Part shown: in pieces, positions 44,831 through 53,300 of the stretch
Position numbering within the stretch: position 1 is the stretch's first letter
Layout: the number at the start of each line of letters is the position of its first letter
Origin: Xanthomonas sp. DAR 80977
GTDB taxonomy: Bacteria > Pseudomonadota > Gammaproteobacteria > Xanthomonadales > Xanthomonadaceae
Assembly (NCBI RefSeq): GCF_041240605.1
Contig: NZ_CP162487.1
Location: 3,603,001-3,667,000 of the forward strand
Direction: 5' to 3'
Length of the DNA: 64,000 bases
The notes under the pieces: model-generated
Database searches by the model: none
The model's input: the letters and a program-made list of their open reading frames with translations, nothing else
What the model was told of the DNA's origin: nothing
Translations under genes and position numbers: made by a program

Positions 44831-46276
44831 TCAATCAATGCGCTGCAGGATCTGCTTGGCCAGTTCCGCGTAGTCGCCCTTGAAGTGATGGTCGCCGGGC
44901 AGCTTGACCAGCTGCGCGGCGCCGTGCGGCAGGTCCGGGCACAGCGCGTCGTCGTCGTCCTCGCCGTAGATGCACAGGGTCTGCGCGCCCGGCATCTTCG
45001 CCACTTCCGGGGCGATCGGCAGGCCGTCGTCGCCGGAACTGATCCAGTTGGAGACGTGGAATTCGTAATCGGCGGTCTTGCCCAGCGACAGCAGCGCGGT
45101 GGCCTGCACCTGCGCGCGCATCGGCGGCGGCAGCTGGTTGTAGGCCGCCGGCAGCACGTCGGCGCCCTGCGAGAAGCCGATCAGCACCACCCGCTCGCGC
45201 TGCCACAGGCGGCTGTAGTGGCGGTAGATCCGGTCCAGGTCGGTGGCGAAGCCCTGCGGGGTGCGCTCGCTCCAGAAGTAGCGCAGCGAATCCACGCCGA
45301 CCACCGGGATGCCGGCCTGGGCCAGCGCGCCGGCGACCTGCTGGTCGAGCCCGGCCCAGCCGCCGTCGCCGGACACGAAGATCGCGAACACTTTGTCGTT
45401 GTCGTTGTCGTTGCCGGTGGCCGCGGCGCCGGCGGCGGCCGGCGCATCGACTGCAGGCACCTCGACCACGGGCAGCCCGGCCAGATCGACCGGCGTCGGC
45501 GGCAGGCTGACCCCGCGCTGCGCGCCCAGCGAGCGCACCGCCGCGCGCAGCCCGGGCAAGGCGTCGCCACTGGCGCTGCGGCGGAACTGCCGCGCCTGCG
45601 CCACCTTCTGCAGGAACGCATCGCTCTGCTGGGTGCAGCGGTCCTTGCCCGGCGCATCCACCGCCGCCAGCCACGGCAGCGGCAGCGATGCCGGCTGCAG
45701 CGCGCGCGCCGGCGCGGTGATGCCGGCGCCGCAGATCTGGTCGTCCAGCACCTGCACCGGGCAGAAATCCTCGGTGACCAGACCGGCCAGCAGGTGCTTG
45801 GGCGCCTGCGCCGCGACCGCATAGGCCAGCGCGGCGCCGTCGCCATCGCCGACCAGCAGCGGCAGGCGGTAGGTCGGCACGTGGTAGTAGGCCTGCACGT
45901 AGCGCGAGAAGTTCTCCACGTCGCCGGCGGAGAAACCGCAGGTGCCGGGGATCTTGGCCAGCACCGCCTGCAGGTGCGCGCTGTCGATCACCACCACCAT
46001 GGCGCCGTCGTCGCGCAGCGCCTCGATCTGGCGCATCCGCGCGGCCTCGCCGTGCTTGCCGCCGGCGAACCACAACACCACGCGCTGCGCCTCGCCGTGC
46101 GGCAGCAGCACCGGCACCTGCTCGAAGCGGCCGTGGCTGAGTTTTTCCGGGACCGCCGGCGCTGCCGCCGCGGGCGCTGCAGGCGTCGTCGCGGCCGGCG
46201 CCGCCAGGGCGGCAGCCGATCCGACCAGTCCGGCCAGCGCACATCCCCACATCCATCCGCCACGCATTCGCATCAT
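44831..46276 (-). CDS. AcvB/VirJ-family periplasmic protein
   Basis: A 481-residue protein with a signal peptide (MWGCALAGLVGSAAALA) and a linker rich in A and P. The C-terminal half (about 290-481) is a VirJ alpha/beta hydrolase: FAIFVSGDGGWAGLDQQVAGALAQAGIPVVGVDSLRYFW, VVLIGFSQGADVLPAAYNQLP with the nucleophile Ser, CIYGEDDDDALCPDLP, and GDHHFKGDY with the likely His. AcvB of Agrobacterium is reported to hydrolyse lysyl-phosphatidylglycerol, and it lies beside lpiA, the MprF-like gene. The same pair is here, in convergent order, supporting a similar role. Start ATG 46276; two more ATGs follow within four codons. Confidence 0.85.
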   Translation of the reverse strand: MMRMRGGWMWGCALAGLVGSAAALAAPAATTPAAPAAAAPAVPEKLSHGRFEQVPVLLPHGEAQRVVLWFAGGKHGEAARMRQIEALRDDGAMVVVIDSAHLQAVLAKIPGTCGFSAGDVENFSRYVQAYYHVPTYRLPLLVGDGDGAALAYAVAAQAPKHLLAGLVTEDFCPVQVLDDQICGAGITAPARALQPASLPLPWLAAVDAPGKDRCTQQSDAFLQKVAQARQFRRSASGDALPGLRAAVRSLGAQRGVSLPPTPVDLAGLPVVEVPAVDAPAAAGAAATGNDNDNDKVFAIFVSGDGGWAGLDQQVAGALAQAGIPVVGVDSLRYFWSERTPQGFATDLDRIYRHYSRLWQRERVVLIGFSQGADVLPAAYNQLPPPMRAQVQATALLSLGKTADYEFHVSNWISSGDDGLPIAPEVAKMPGAQTLCIYGEDDDDALCPDLPHGAAQLVKLPGDHHFKGDYAELAKQILQRID

Positions 46277-46421
46277 CCGGCAATCCTGAAAAGGCGTGTA
46301 AAGATAATCCCGAACGGCGGCGGCGCGAAGCGCGGCGCAGGCGCCGGTTCATGCGAGGTAGCTTAGGGCCAGGCCGCGGTCTGGCCGCTGCGGCGGCGGT
46401 ACGGCAGCGCGCGGCCGCCGC

Positions 46422-46616
46422 TCACGCGCCCGGGTCGGCCTCGGGATGGCGCAGGCGCCACGCCGCCAGCGCCTGCCGATAGCGCGCCACGTCCTCGGCG
46501 TACAGGTCGTGCACGCACAGCGGGCAGCCGCTGTCGCAGCAATCGCTCGGCAGGGGCGGTTGCGGCGGCTGCGGGCGCGGATCGGCGCTGGCGGGATCGG
46601 GATCGGGATCGGGCAT
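46422..46616 (-). CDS. Small oxidoreductase-like protein (cysteine cluster)
   Basis: A 64-residue protein, proline-rich at the start, then DCCDSGCPLCVHDLYAEDVARYRQALAAW. The DCC-x2-GC-x2-C cluster followed by a W/YxxDxxxY pattern is that of the 'oxidoreductase-like' PF09791-type domain. It may bind metal. The role is unknown. A GTG one codon upstream is also possible. It lies 69 bp after the HD-domain gene. Confidence 0.7.
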   Translation of the reverse strand: MPDPDPDPASADPRPQPPQPPLPSDCCDSGCPLCVHDLYAEDVARYRQALAAWRLRHPEADPGA

Positions 46617-46685
46617 CACGGTGCAAGGCGGGCGGCACGCCAGGCGCGTGCACAGGTGCGCATTGTAGAACGCGCCGGCGTCGGC

Positions 46686-47291
46686 TCAGCCGATCGCCTG
46701 GCGCAGGTTGGCGCGCGCCGCCGCGTCGTAGCGCGCATGGAACCAGTCGCTGAGGAAGATGCGCGGCTGCGCCAGCACCGTCTTCAGGAACGCACGGCGC
46801 TTGCGCCGGTACAGCCAGCCCGGCACCACGCCGCGGTACTCCTCGGCGATGGCGCGATCGTAGGCGGCGAACGCGGCAGGATCGGCGCCAAGGATGGCCA
46901 TGTCGCAATCCAGGAACAGCGCCGCCTCGGCATCCACCGCGGCGGCGGACAGTTGCCCGTGGCGCGCGGTCAGATCGATCAGCGCGGCCACGCGCGCCGC
47001 GTCCAGCCCGGCATCGGGCAGCCATCGCGCGATCGCCGCCTGCGCCAGGCGTGCCGACTGCGCCTCGTTGTCGCCGCGCCCGGCCTGGTACACCGCGTCG
47101 TGGTAGAGCACGGCCAGGTAGACCTCGCGCGGCTGCCGCCAGCCCAGCGCGGCGGCGACCTCGGCATAGTGCCCCAGCACCGCCTGCACGTGGCCGAAGT
47201 GGTGGTAGGCGCGCGGCGGCGTGGCATACGCTTCCTGCAGCTGCGTCCATTGCGCCTCGGGCAGGATCAGCGGCGGTGCCGGTTCGCTCAT
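46686..47291 (-). CDS. HD-domain predicted metal-dependent phosphohydrolase
   Basis: A 201-residue HD-superfamily protein of the COG4339 type: YHHFGHVQAVLGHY (first His ligands), VYLAVLYHDAVY (HD) and FLDCDMAILGAD (the closing Asp). These positions would bind a metal and cleave a phosphate ester; the substrate is unknown. It overlaps the thpR stop by four bases, so it is co-translated with it. The two genes suggest a nucleotide or RNA phosphate theme, but this is inference. Confidence 0.85.
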   Translation of the reverse strand: MSEPAPPLILPEAQWTQLQEAYATPPRAYHHFGHVQAVLGHYAEVAAALGWRQPREVYLAVLYHDAVYQAGRGDNEAQSARLAQAAIARWLPDAGLDAARVAALIDLTARHGQLSAAAVDAEAALFLDCDMAILGADPAAFAAYDRAIAEEYRGVVPGWLYRRKRRAFLKTVLAQPRIFLSDWFHARYDAAARANLRQAIG

Positions 47292-47935
47292 CGGCCCGCC
47301 TCGCCACCGGCGTGCGCAGGCGCGTCGGCATCCGCCGACAGCGGCCAGCTCGCTTCGTGCAGATAGCGCCCCTGCCCCTGCACGCTGCGGATCAGGCTCA
47401 GCGTCGCGACGGTCCAGCGCAGTTCCGGCACCGCCTGCAGCGGCAGCGCGCAGTCGTCGTAGGCCAGGGTGATGTGCGGCACATAGGCCGCCTCGGCGCG
47501 CGTGGCCACGCCCTGGCGGGCCAGTTGCCGCTGCAGCGTCTCGCGCAGCCGGCGCAGCGCGGCCGGTTCGCCGTCGCCCTGCAACACCAGCGGTCGCGCG
47601 CGGCTGCGGCCGCCGAAACTGAGCACGCGATCGAAGCACAGCTCGAACGGCGCCGCCGCCAGCGCCTGCCCGGCGGCATGCGCCTGCTGCAGCAGGCGCG
47701 GCGGGATGCCGGCGTACTCGCCGAGGTAGTGCAGGGTCAGGTGCAGCCGTTCGGGCGGCAATGCGCGCCCGCGCAGGCCATGCGCAGTCCGCAGGCGCTC
47801 GCCCAGGGCGAACGCGCGCTGCGCGGTGGCCGGATCCGGCAGCACGGCGAAGAACAGGCTCTCGCGCGGCGCCGGCGCGGCGAAGCCGAGCGAGAATTGC
47901 GCGTCTGCGGGGGAAGCGTCGTGGGCCATCGGCAT
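47288..47935 (-). CDS. thpR: RNA 2',3'-cyclic phosphodiesterase (ThpR/LigT)
   Basis: A 215-residue 2H phosphoesterase. The two HxTx motifs are HLTLHYLG and HITLAYD. It opens 2',3'-cyclic phosphate ends of RNA. Length is slightly more than E. coli ThpR (176) owing to a longer N-terminus and a C-terminal tail rich in A, D and G. ATG 47935 is chosen; 47929 and an upstream ATG near 47983 are possible. Confidence 0.9.
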   Translation of the reverse strand: MPMAHDASPADAQFSLGFAAPAPRESLFFAVLPDPATAQRAFALGERLRTAHGLRGRALPPERLHLTLHYLGEYAGIPPRLLQQAHAAGQALAAAPFELCFDRVLSFGGRSRARPLVLQGDGEPAALRRLRETLQRQLARQGVATRAEAAYVPHITLAYDDCALPLQAVPELRWTVATLSLIRSVQGQGRYLHEASWPLSADADAPAHAGGEAGR

Positions 47936-48035
47936 GGGGCGGCGCAATGCCGCGAGCGATCCGGCAACGGAACAGGCGGCCATGGTAGCAAGCGCAGCGC
48001 GGCCGGCGCGCGGCGTTCGCGCGCCCTTGCAACGC

Positions 48036-48069
48036 AAAAAGGCTGGCCGGATGGATCCGGTCAGCCTTT
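48036..48069 (-). terminator. Rho-independent terminator of the PA2169-like gene
   Basis: A long stem (AAAGGCTGGCCGGAT with ATCCGGTCAGCCTTT, one mismatched or wobble pair) and, on the minus strand, a T run from 48040 to 48036. It lies about 90 bases after the stop at 48160. Confidence 0.85.
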
Positions 48070-48159
48070 GCGTCTGTGCAGCCCGCGCACGCTGCAGCCG
48101 ATCAGGACCGCAGCGTGCCGGGACAGCGATGACGGCCGGACGTGCGCCCGGCCTGCGGC

Positions 48160-48615
48160 TCAGGCCGCGTTCTTCATCGCGTGCTTGCGGTTGCGCATCA
48201 CGTCGTGGCAGGCGCGCACTTCCGGCAGCAGCTTGGTGGCGGCGTCGCGCGCGGCGACCGGGGTGTCGCTGTCGGCGATGGTGTCGTTGAAGGCCTTGAG
48301 CAGGCGATCCTCGGACTCTTCCAGCTCGGCCACGTAGCCGTACTTGGTGTCGCCCAGCGCGGCACGCACCTTGCCGTACATCTGCTGCATGCTGCCGACC
48401 ATGGTGCCGTGTTCGTCGGGCTTGCCGCCGACCGCCTGGACCGTGGCGCTCAGGCTGCTGACGATGTCCGACTTGACCCCGGCGATGCGCAGGAACAGCG
48501 CCGACAGTTCCGCATCGCCGACCTTCTGCGCCGCTTCTTCGTAGAACTGCTTGCCGTCGCGGGAAATGGCGATGAGGTCGTTGAGGCTGTGGGTGGTCTT
48601 GCTCTGAATGCTCAT
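48160..48615 (-). CDS. DUF2383/PA2169-like four-helix protein
   Basis: A 151-residue helical, soluble protein with ferritin-like four-helix-bundle pattern: LNDLIAISRDGKQFYEEAAQKV, AELSALFLRIAGVKSDIVSSL, ESEDRLLKAFNDTIAD and KLLPEVRACHDVMRNRK. It matches the PA2169/DUF2383 family, which is often found in stress-related gene groups and has no proven activity. AAGGAG lies seven bases before ATG 48615, a strong ribosome-binding site. The gene is alone and has its own terminator. Confidence 0.85.
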   Translation of the reverse strand: MSIQSKTTHSLNDLIAISRDGKQFYEEAAQKVGDAELSALFLRIAGVKSDIVSSLSATVQAVGGKPDEHGTMVGSMQQMYGKVRAALGDTKYGYVAELEESEDRLLKAFNDTIADSDTPVAARDAATKLLPEVRACHDVMRNRKHAMKNAA

Positions 48616-48837
48616 GGATGGAACTCCTTCTGCAGTGGGCCGGCGAACATCGCGCAACGGGCACGTCGGGTCGTGTTCCCTGGATGTCGCTCGGCCGCGG
48701 GATGAAGAGTCTTGCCGCGTTGCGTCGTGGGAGGGATGCTGGACGCCAGGGCATAAATTGCACGTGAGCCGAAACGGCCGCGTCCTCACGCGACGCTGGC
48801 AGGCATGAACGGGCATTCATGGCCGGAGTGCCGGCTC

Positions 48838-48858
48838 CCTGGCGATATTTTCGCCAGG
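48838..48858. repeat. Perfect palindrome in divergent intergenic region
   Basis: CCTGGCGA (48838-48845), loop TATTT, TCGCCAGG (48851-48858). It is a candidate operator or transcript hairpin between the PA2169-like and TPR genes. Confidence 0.5.
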
Positions 48859-48895
48859 GCGTGCATGCGCCCCGGCACGGCGCGCTGCGGCAGAG

Positions 48896-48941
48896 TTATC
48901 CACATGCTTGTCCTGCACTCATCCACAATCGCTGTGGATGA
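48896..48941. promoter_or_regulatory. Cluster of three DnaA-box-like sites
   Basis: TTATCCACA at 48896-48904 is the DnaA-box consensus. TCATCCACA at 48919-48927 and its reverse complement at 48933-48941 differ by one base. The last two form an 8-bp inverted repeat (48920-48927/48933-48940). They lie in the 465-bp gap 48616-49080 between divergent genes; the rest of that gap shows only the palindrome at 48838 and a small hairpin at 49022-49041. Confidence 0.55.
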
Positions 48942-49080
48942 ATACGCGGCGCCGGCCGGCCGCCAGGCACGGCCTCGGTCGCGGCCGCGATCGCTGCATT
49001 CCCTGGCACGTGCGCCGCGCCGGCAAAGGGCTATATTTGCCGAAAGACCCTCCCATCCGGGATTCCCCACGAGGTGCGCC

Positions 49081-50184
49081 ATGTTCGGCTGGACCGCATT
49101 CGCCCTGGTCGCCGCGACGGCGATCGCGCCGCCGCCCGCACCGCCGTCGCCGCCCGCTCCATCTGCGCCCCTCGTCCCCGAAGAGATCATGCGCGTCCCG
49201 CCCGCGCTGCATGCGCTGGTGCAGCAGCGCATCGACCGCCACAGTTCGCCCGAGCAACGCCTGCAGCAGTTGGTGCGGCTGGCCTTCGACGTGGACGGCC
49301 TGGATCTGCAGTACGACGCCAAGGCCACCAACAGCGTTGCCGAGAGCTATGCCACGCGGCGCGTCAACTGCCTGTCCTTCACCCTGCTGTTCGTGGCCCT
49401 GGCGCGCGACGCCGGGGTGGACGCGCAGGTGCAGGAAGTGGGCCGCGTGCTGAGCTGGTACGAGGACGGCAACGCGCTGTACAACGCCGGCCACGTCAAC
49501 GTCCTCGTGCGCATCGACGGCAGTCGCCGCAGCGTGGACCTGGACCGCAGCGTGCTGATGGACCGGCGCGGCCCGCAGCCGATTTCCGACCGCCGCGCAC
49601 TGGCGCACTACTACAACAACCGCGGCGCCGAGCTGATGGCCAACGGCGACCTGCCCGCCGCGCAGCAGCACATGCAGATGGCGCTGCGGATGGACCGCGA
49701 CTTCGCCGCCGCCTGGAACAACCTCGGCGTGCTGGCGCTGCGCCAGGGCGATCCGCAGACTGCCGCGAACAACTATGCGACCGCGCTGTCGATCGATCCC
49801 GGCCACGTGTCCGCGCTGTCCAACGCCGCCATCCTGTACCGGCACCTGGGCGACAGCCGGCGCGAAGCGGCGATGCTGGCACGGCTGCAACGGGTGCAGC
49901 TGACCGACCCGTTCCACCAGTACCTGCTCGGCAACGAGGCGGAACGGCGCCAGGACTATGCCGCGGCGATCGGCTACTACCGGCATGCGCTGCGCCTGTA
50001 CGACAACGCGCACCTGCTGTATTTCGCCCTGGCCCGCGCCTATCTGCTCAATGGCGATCCGCGCCGCGCCAACTGGGCGTTGCAGCAAGCCGTGGAGCAC
50101 GCCGACAAGACCGCGCAGCCGCGCTACCAGGCCAAGCTGGAGGCGTTGCGGCGGTTGACGCACAACACCCAGGCGCAGCGCTGA
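49081..50184 (+). CDS. Transglutaminase-like/TPR protein
   Basis: A 367-residue protein with a short signal-like start (MFGWTAFALVAATAIAPPPAPP). Residues 40-170 resemble a transglutaminase-like domain: YATRRVNCLSFTLLFVALARDAGVDAQVQEV, with the candidate catalytic Cys, then GHVNVLVRIDGSRRSVDLD with a His-Asp pair. From about 175 to the end are at least five TPR units (YYNNRGAELMANGDLPAAQQHMQMAL, AWNNLGVLALRQGDPQTAANNYATAL, ALSNAAILYRHLGDSRREAAMLARL). It is probably periplasmic or membrane-attached. No partner is seen. Confidence 0.83.
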   Translation: MFGWTAFALVAATAIAPPPAPPSPPAPSAPLVPEEIMRVPPALHALVQQRIDRHSSPEQRLQQLVRLAFDVDGLDLQYDAKATNSVAESYATRRVNCLSFTLLFVALARDAGVDAQVQEVGRVLSWYEDGNALYNAGHVNVLVRIDGSRRSVDLDRSVLMDRRGPQPISDRRALAHYYNNRGAELMANGDLPAAQQHMQMALRMDRDFAAAWNNLGVLALRQGDPQTAANNYATALSIDPGHVSALSNAAILYRHLGDSRREAAMLARLQRVQLTDPFHQYLLGNEAERRQDYAAAIGYYRHALRLYDNAHLLYFALARAYLLNGDPRRANWALQQAVEHADKTAQPRYQAKLEALRRLTHNTQAQR

Positions 50185-50274
50185 GCCGCGGCGGGCGAGC
50201 CGATCGGGGCGCGCGCGTGGCGCCGGCGTTGCGCATCCACGCAGCCACACCTACGACAGCGCGCCGCCCCACCC

Positions 50275-50296
50275 GCCTGGCGCGATCGCGCCAGGC
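50275..50296. terminator. Palindrome between convergent genes
   Basis: GCCTGGCGCG, AT, CGCGCCAGGC: a perfect 10-bp stem between the TPR gene and the MFS gene. No T run is present on either strand, so it is only a possible terminator. Confidence 0.4.
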
Positions 50297-50311
50297 CCCA
50301 GGCCGCTCGGC

Positions 50312-51520
50312 TCAACAGGCTTCCGCCAGGCGCCGCGTGCGGCGCGCGTCGTGGCGCGCCCACAGGTACACCAGCAGCCCGCCCAGCGCCGCCGCGGCGC
50401 CGACGTAGCCGGTCGAGGTCCAGCCCAGTCCGGCGCTGATCGCGATCCCGCCCATCCACGGCCCAAGCGCATTGGCCAGGTTGAACGCGGCATGGTTGGA
50501 CGCGGCGGCCAGGGTCTGCGCCTCGCTGGCCACGTCCATCAACCGGGTCTGCAGCACCGGCGCCAGCGCGCCCATGCTGCCGACCGCGACCACCGCCGGC
50601 AGCACCGCCCACGGCGACTGCGCGGCCAGCGGCCACGCCAGCAGCACCGCCATCGACCACAGCAGCACCAGCGGCACGGCGCGGAACTGCAGCCGGTCGA
50701 ACAGCCAGCCGCCGGCGAGATTGCCGAGCAGGCCGCCAAAGCCGAACGCGCCCATCGCCACCGGGATCCAGCGCTCGGAGACGCCGGTGACCTGGGTCAG
50801 GGTCGGCGCCATGTAGCTGAACACGCAGAACATGCCGGCGAAACCGACCGAGCCGATGCCCAGCGCCAGCCACACCTGGGCACGGTTGAACGCGCGCAGC
50901 TCGCGCAGCGGCTGCTGCCGCGGCTCGTGCGGGTCGGACGGCAGCAGCCGCAGCACCAGCACCACGGTCAGCACCGCGATCGCCGCCACCAGCGCATAGG
51001 CGTAGCGCCATTGCGCCACCTGCCCCAGCCAGGTCGCCAGCGGATTGCCGACCAGCACCGCCAGGTTGAGCCCGAGCAGCACCCGGCTCACCGCCGCGCC
51101 GCGCTGGTCGGGGCGGCTGATCGAGGCGGCGACCAGGGTGGCCACGCCGAAGTAGGCGCCATGCGGCAAGCCGGCGATGAAGCGCACCAGCAGCATGCTG
51201 CGGTAATCCGGCGCCAGCGCGCTGGCCAGGTTGCCGACCGCGTAGAACCCCATCAGCGCCAGCAGCAGCGTGCGCCGCGGCCAGCGCGCGCCGACGATCG
51301 CCAGCAGCGGCGCGCCGACCACCACGCCCAGCGCATAGGCGCTGATCAGGTGCCCGACCTGCGGTTCGTCGATCGCCAGGCCGCGCGCGATGTAGGGCAT
51401 CAACCCCATCGTGGAGAACTCGCTGGTGCCGATCGCGAAACCGCCCATCGCCAGCGCGAACAGGATCAGCACGTAGCCGCGGCGCGACAGCGGCGTCGGA
51501 GGAGTGGCGGGAATGGACAT
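50312..51520 (-). CDS. MFS transporter, DHA1 family
   Basis: A 402-residue, 12-helix transporter. The family signs are MGGFAIGTSEFSTMGLMPYIARGL, GARWPRRTLLLALMG (loop 2-3) and VRFIAGLPHGAYFGVATLVAASI (motif C-like). It resembles the AraJ/arabinose-efflux-type DHA1 exporters; the substrate is unknown. The gene is alone. Its promoter region holds several TGCAAC/GTTGCA half-sites (51562-51605), which may be an operator, although no regulator gene is adjacent. Confidence 0.9.
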   Translation of the reverse strand: MSIPATPPTPLSRRGYVLILFALAMGGFAIGTSEFSTMGLMPYIARGLAIDEPQVGHLISAYALGVVVGAPLLAIVGARWPRRTLLLALMGFYAVGNLASALAPDYRSMLLVRFIAGLPHGAYFGVATLVAASISRPDQRGAAVSRVLLGLNLAVLVGNPLATWLGQVAQWRYAYALVAAIAVLTVVLVLRLLPSDPHEPRQQPLRELRAFNRAQVWLALGIGSVGFAGMFCVFSYMAPTLTQVTGVSERWIPVAMGAFGFGGLLGNLAGGWLFDRLQFRAVPLVLLWSMAVLLAWPLAAQSPWAVLPAVVAVGSMGALAPVLQTRLMDVASEAQTLAAASNHAAFNLANALGPWMGGIAISAGLGWTSTGYVGAAAALGGLLVYLWARHDARRTRRLAEAC

Positions 51521-51561
51521 GCCCGGGGCCTGATCGAAGAGGGCCGCCTATTATTGTGCAT

Positions 51562-51605
51562 TGCAACATGCAACGGCACCCATGCGCGTGCAACACCGCG
51601 TTGCA
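51562..51605. promoter_or_regulatory. TGCAAC half-site cluster, possible operator
   Basis: TGCAAC occurs at 51562-51567, 51569-51574 and 51589-51594, and GTTGCA at 51600-51605. They form the palindromes TTGCA-ACA-TGCAA (51561-51573) and TGCAAC-N5-GTTGCA (51589-51605), 42-85 bases upstream of the MFS start codon at 51520. Confidence 0.5.
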
Positions 51606-51731
51606 TCGTGCCCGCGCGGCGCCAAACGTGCAGCTGTACGGCTTCAGCGTGACGCCACCGACCCACGCCCAGCCTTGCGGCGCGCCCCTCTCCCGCCTCG
51701 CTGCGGCGAGGGCCTGGGCGTCATGGCCGGC

Positions 51732-53012
51732 TCACTCCATCGCCACAGGCGGCTCGGTCACCGGCGATGGCGTTGGCGCGCGGTAGAGCACCTCCCCGCC
51801 GCGTATCGTCATGGCGACGTCGGCGTAGGCCAGCGGATCGCGCAGCGGATCGCCGCGCACCAGCACCAGGTCGGCGTCGTAGCCTGGCGCGATGCGCCCC
51901 TTGCGCTGCGCATAGCCGAAGCGCTGCGCCGGCGCGGTGGTCAGCATCGCCAGCACGGCGCGGCTGTCGACCCCGGCCGCGCCGAGCAGGCGCAGCTCGC
52001 GCCGCGTATCGGCCTCGTCGATGAAGCCGACGTCGGTGCCGAACAGCAGCGTGCCGCCGGCCGCGCGCAGCGCCTGCACCTGCTGCCGCGCCGCGGCGGC
52101 GAAGCGCTCGACCACCGCGTCCGGCGCGTTCTCGCGGCGCAGTTCCAGCTCGAACAACGCCAGCGTCGGCACCAGCGCCACGTTGCGTTCGACCAGGCGC
52201 TGCGCCAGTCCTTGCGGCCACGCGCCGGCCGCCGGCGTGGCGTGGGCCAGCACGTCCACGCCCGCGGCCAGCGCGATCTCGATGCCGCGCAGGTCGCTGG
52301 GATGGGCGAACACCGGCTTGCCGGCCGCGTGGGTGGCGGCCGCCACCGCGGCGGCGATCGGCGCCGGCATCGGCCGCACGCCCTCGGCGCCGCCGACGAT
52401 GGCGCCGGTGAACAGCTTGCTGCCATCGGCGCCGGCCTGCAGCTGCGCCTGCGCACGCGCGCGGGCGGCCTGCGGCTCGGCCACTTCGGCGCTGGCCACG
52501 CGCTGCGCGGCGAGGAACTCGCGCACGTAGATCGGCGTGCCGTGTTCGGGATAGAACGGCGCATCCACGGTCAGCAGCAGCGGCCCGAGCAGTTCGCCGG
52601 CCTCGATGCGGCGGCGCCAGGCCAGGGTGTTGCCGGGCACACCGGCCAGCTCGAACACGCTGGTGAAGCCCCAGCGCGTCAGCTGCTCGCGCAGCTGCGC
52701 CTGTGCCGCGGGTGCCGGCGCCCGCGCCGCGTCCAGCAACGGCGGCGCCAGCAGATGCACGTGGCTGTTCCAGAAGCCGGCGAGCACGGTGCTGCCGCGG
52801 CCATCGATGCGCTGCACCCGTGCCGGCAGCGCGACCGCAGCGCGCGCGCCGACCTGCACGATGCGGCCATCGCGCACCAGCACCACCGCGTCGTGCAGCG
52901 GCGGCGCCTGCGGCGAGGCGATCACCGTGGCGCCGACGATGGCCAGCTCGCGAGCGTGCGACAGCGGCGCGGCCAGGGCCAGCAGCAGGAGCAGAAGGAC
53001 GCGAGCGCGCAT
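51732..53012 (-). CDS. Secreted amidohydrolase
   Basis: A 426-residue protein with a signal peptide (VLLLLLLALAAPLSHA). The metal-dependent hydrolase parts are AGFWNSHVHLL (the first two His ligands), GADGSKLFTGA (likely bridging Lys), VFAHPSD and VLAHATPA (His ligands), and GTDVGFID (Asp). The end GYDADLVLVRGDPLRDPLAYADVAMTIRGGEVLY is the usual beta-sandwich. It resembles imidazolonepropionase/prolidase-type periplasmic amidohydrolases; the substrate is not predictable. Divergent from the OYE gene with 288 bp between; nothing distinct is seen there. Confidence 0.88.
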   Translation of the reverse strand: MRARVLLLLLLALAAPLSHARELAIVGATVIASPQAPPLHDAVVLVRDGRIVQVGARAAVALPARVQRIDGRGSTVLAGFWNSHVHLLAPPLLDAARAPAPAAQAQLREQLTRWGFTSVFELAGVPGNTLAWRRRIEAGELLGPLLLTVDAPFYPEHGTPIYVREFLAAQRVASAEVAEPQAARARAQAQLQAGADGSKLFTGAIVGGAEGVRPMPAPIAAAVAAATHAAGKPVFAHPSDLRGIEIALAAGVDVLAHATPAAGAWPQGLAQRLVERNVALVPTLALFELELRRENAPDAVVERFAAAARQQVQALRAAGGTLLFGTDVGFIDEADTRRELRLLGAAGVDSRAVLAMLTTAPAQRFGYAQRKGRIAPGYDADLVLVRGDPLRDPLAYADVAMTIRGGEVLYRAPTPSPVTEPPVAME

Positions 53013-53300
53013 CGGCCGATACCGGGTTGGGGACTGGCGCAAAGTCTAGGTGGCCGCGACGTGGCCGCCATCGGCGAGGCGTCATGCATCGCGCATGACA
53101 AGCGTCAGCCCGCGGCCGGGCGCGGCGCGCCGGCTCAAGCACGATCGCGCCGGCGCTGGCGAGCCGGCGGCCAGCAACGCACTGTCCCATCGCGATCGCG
53201 CGAAACCGGGCGCGCCGTCCCCATGTCTTCGGAGCGGACGTGCCGCGCCGCCGGCGCTGCGCCGTCCATGCCCCCATTTCCTCGAGCGAGACCCCTGCCG

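Noticed and set aside
48896..48941. Chromosomal origin oriC
   Set aside because: Only three boxes are present, there is no AT-rich unwinding stretch, and dnaA, dnaN, rpmH and related genes are absent.
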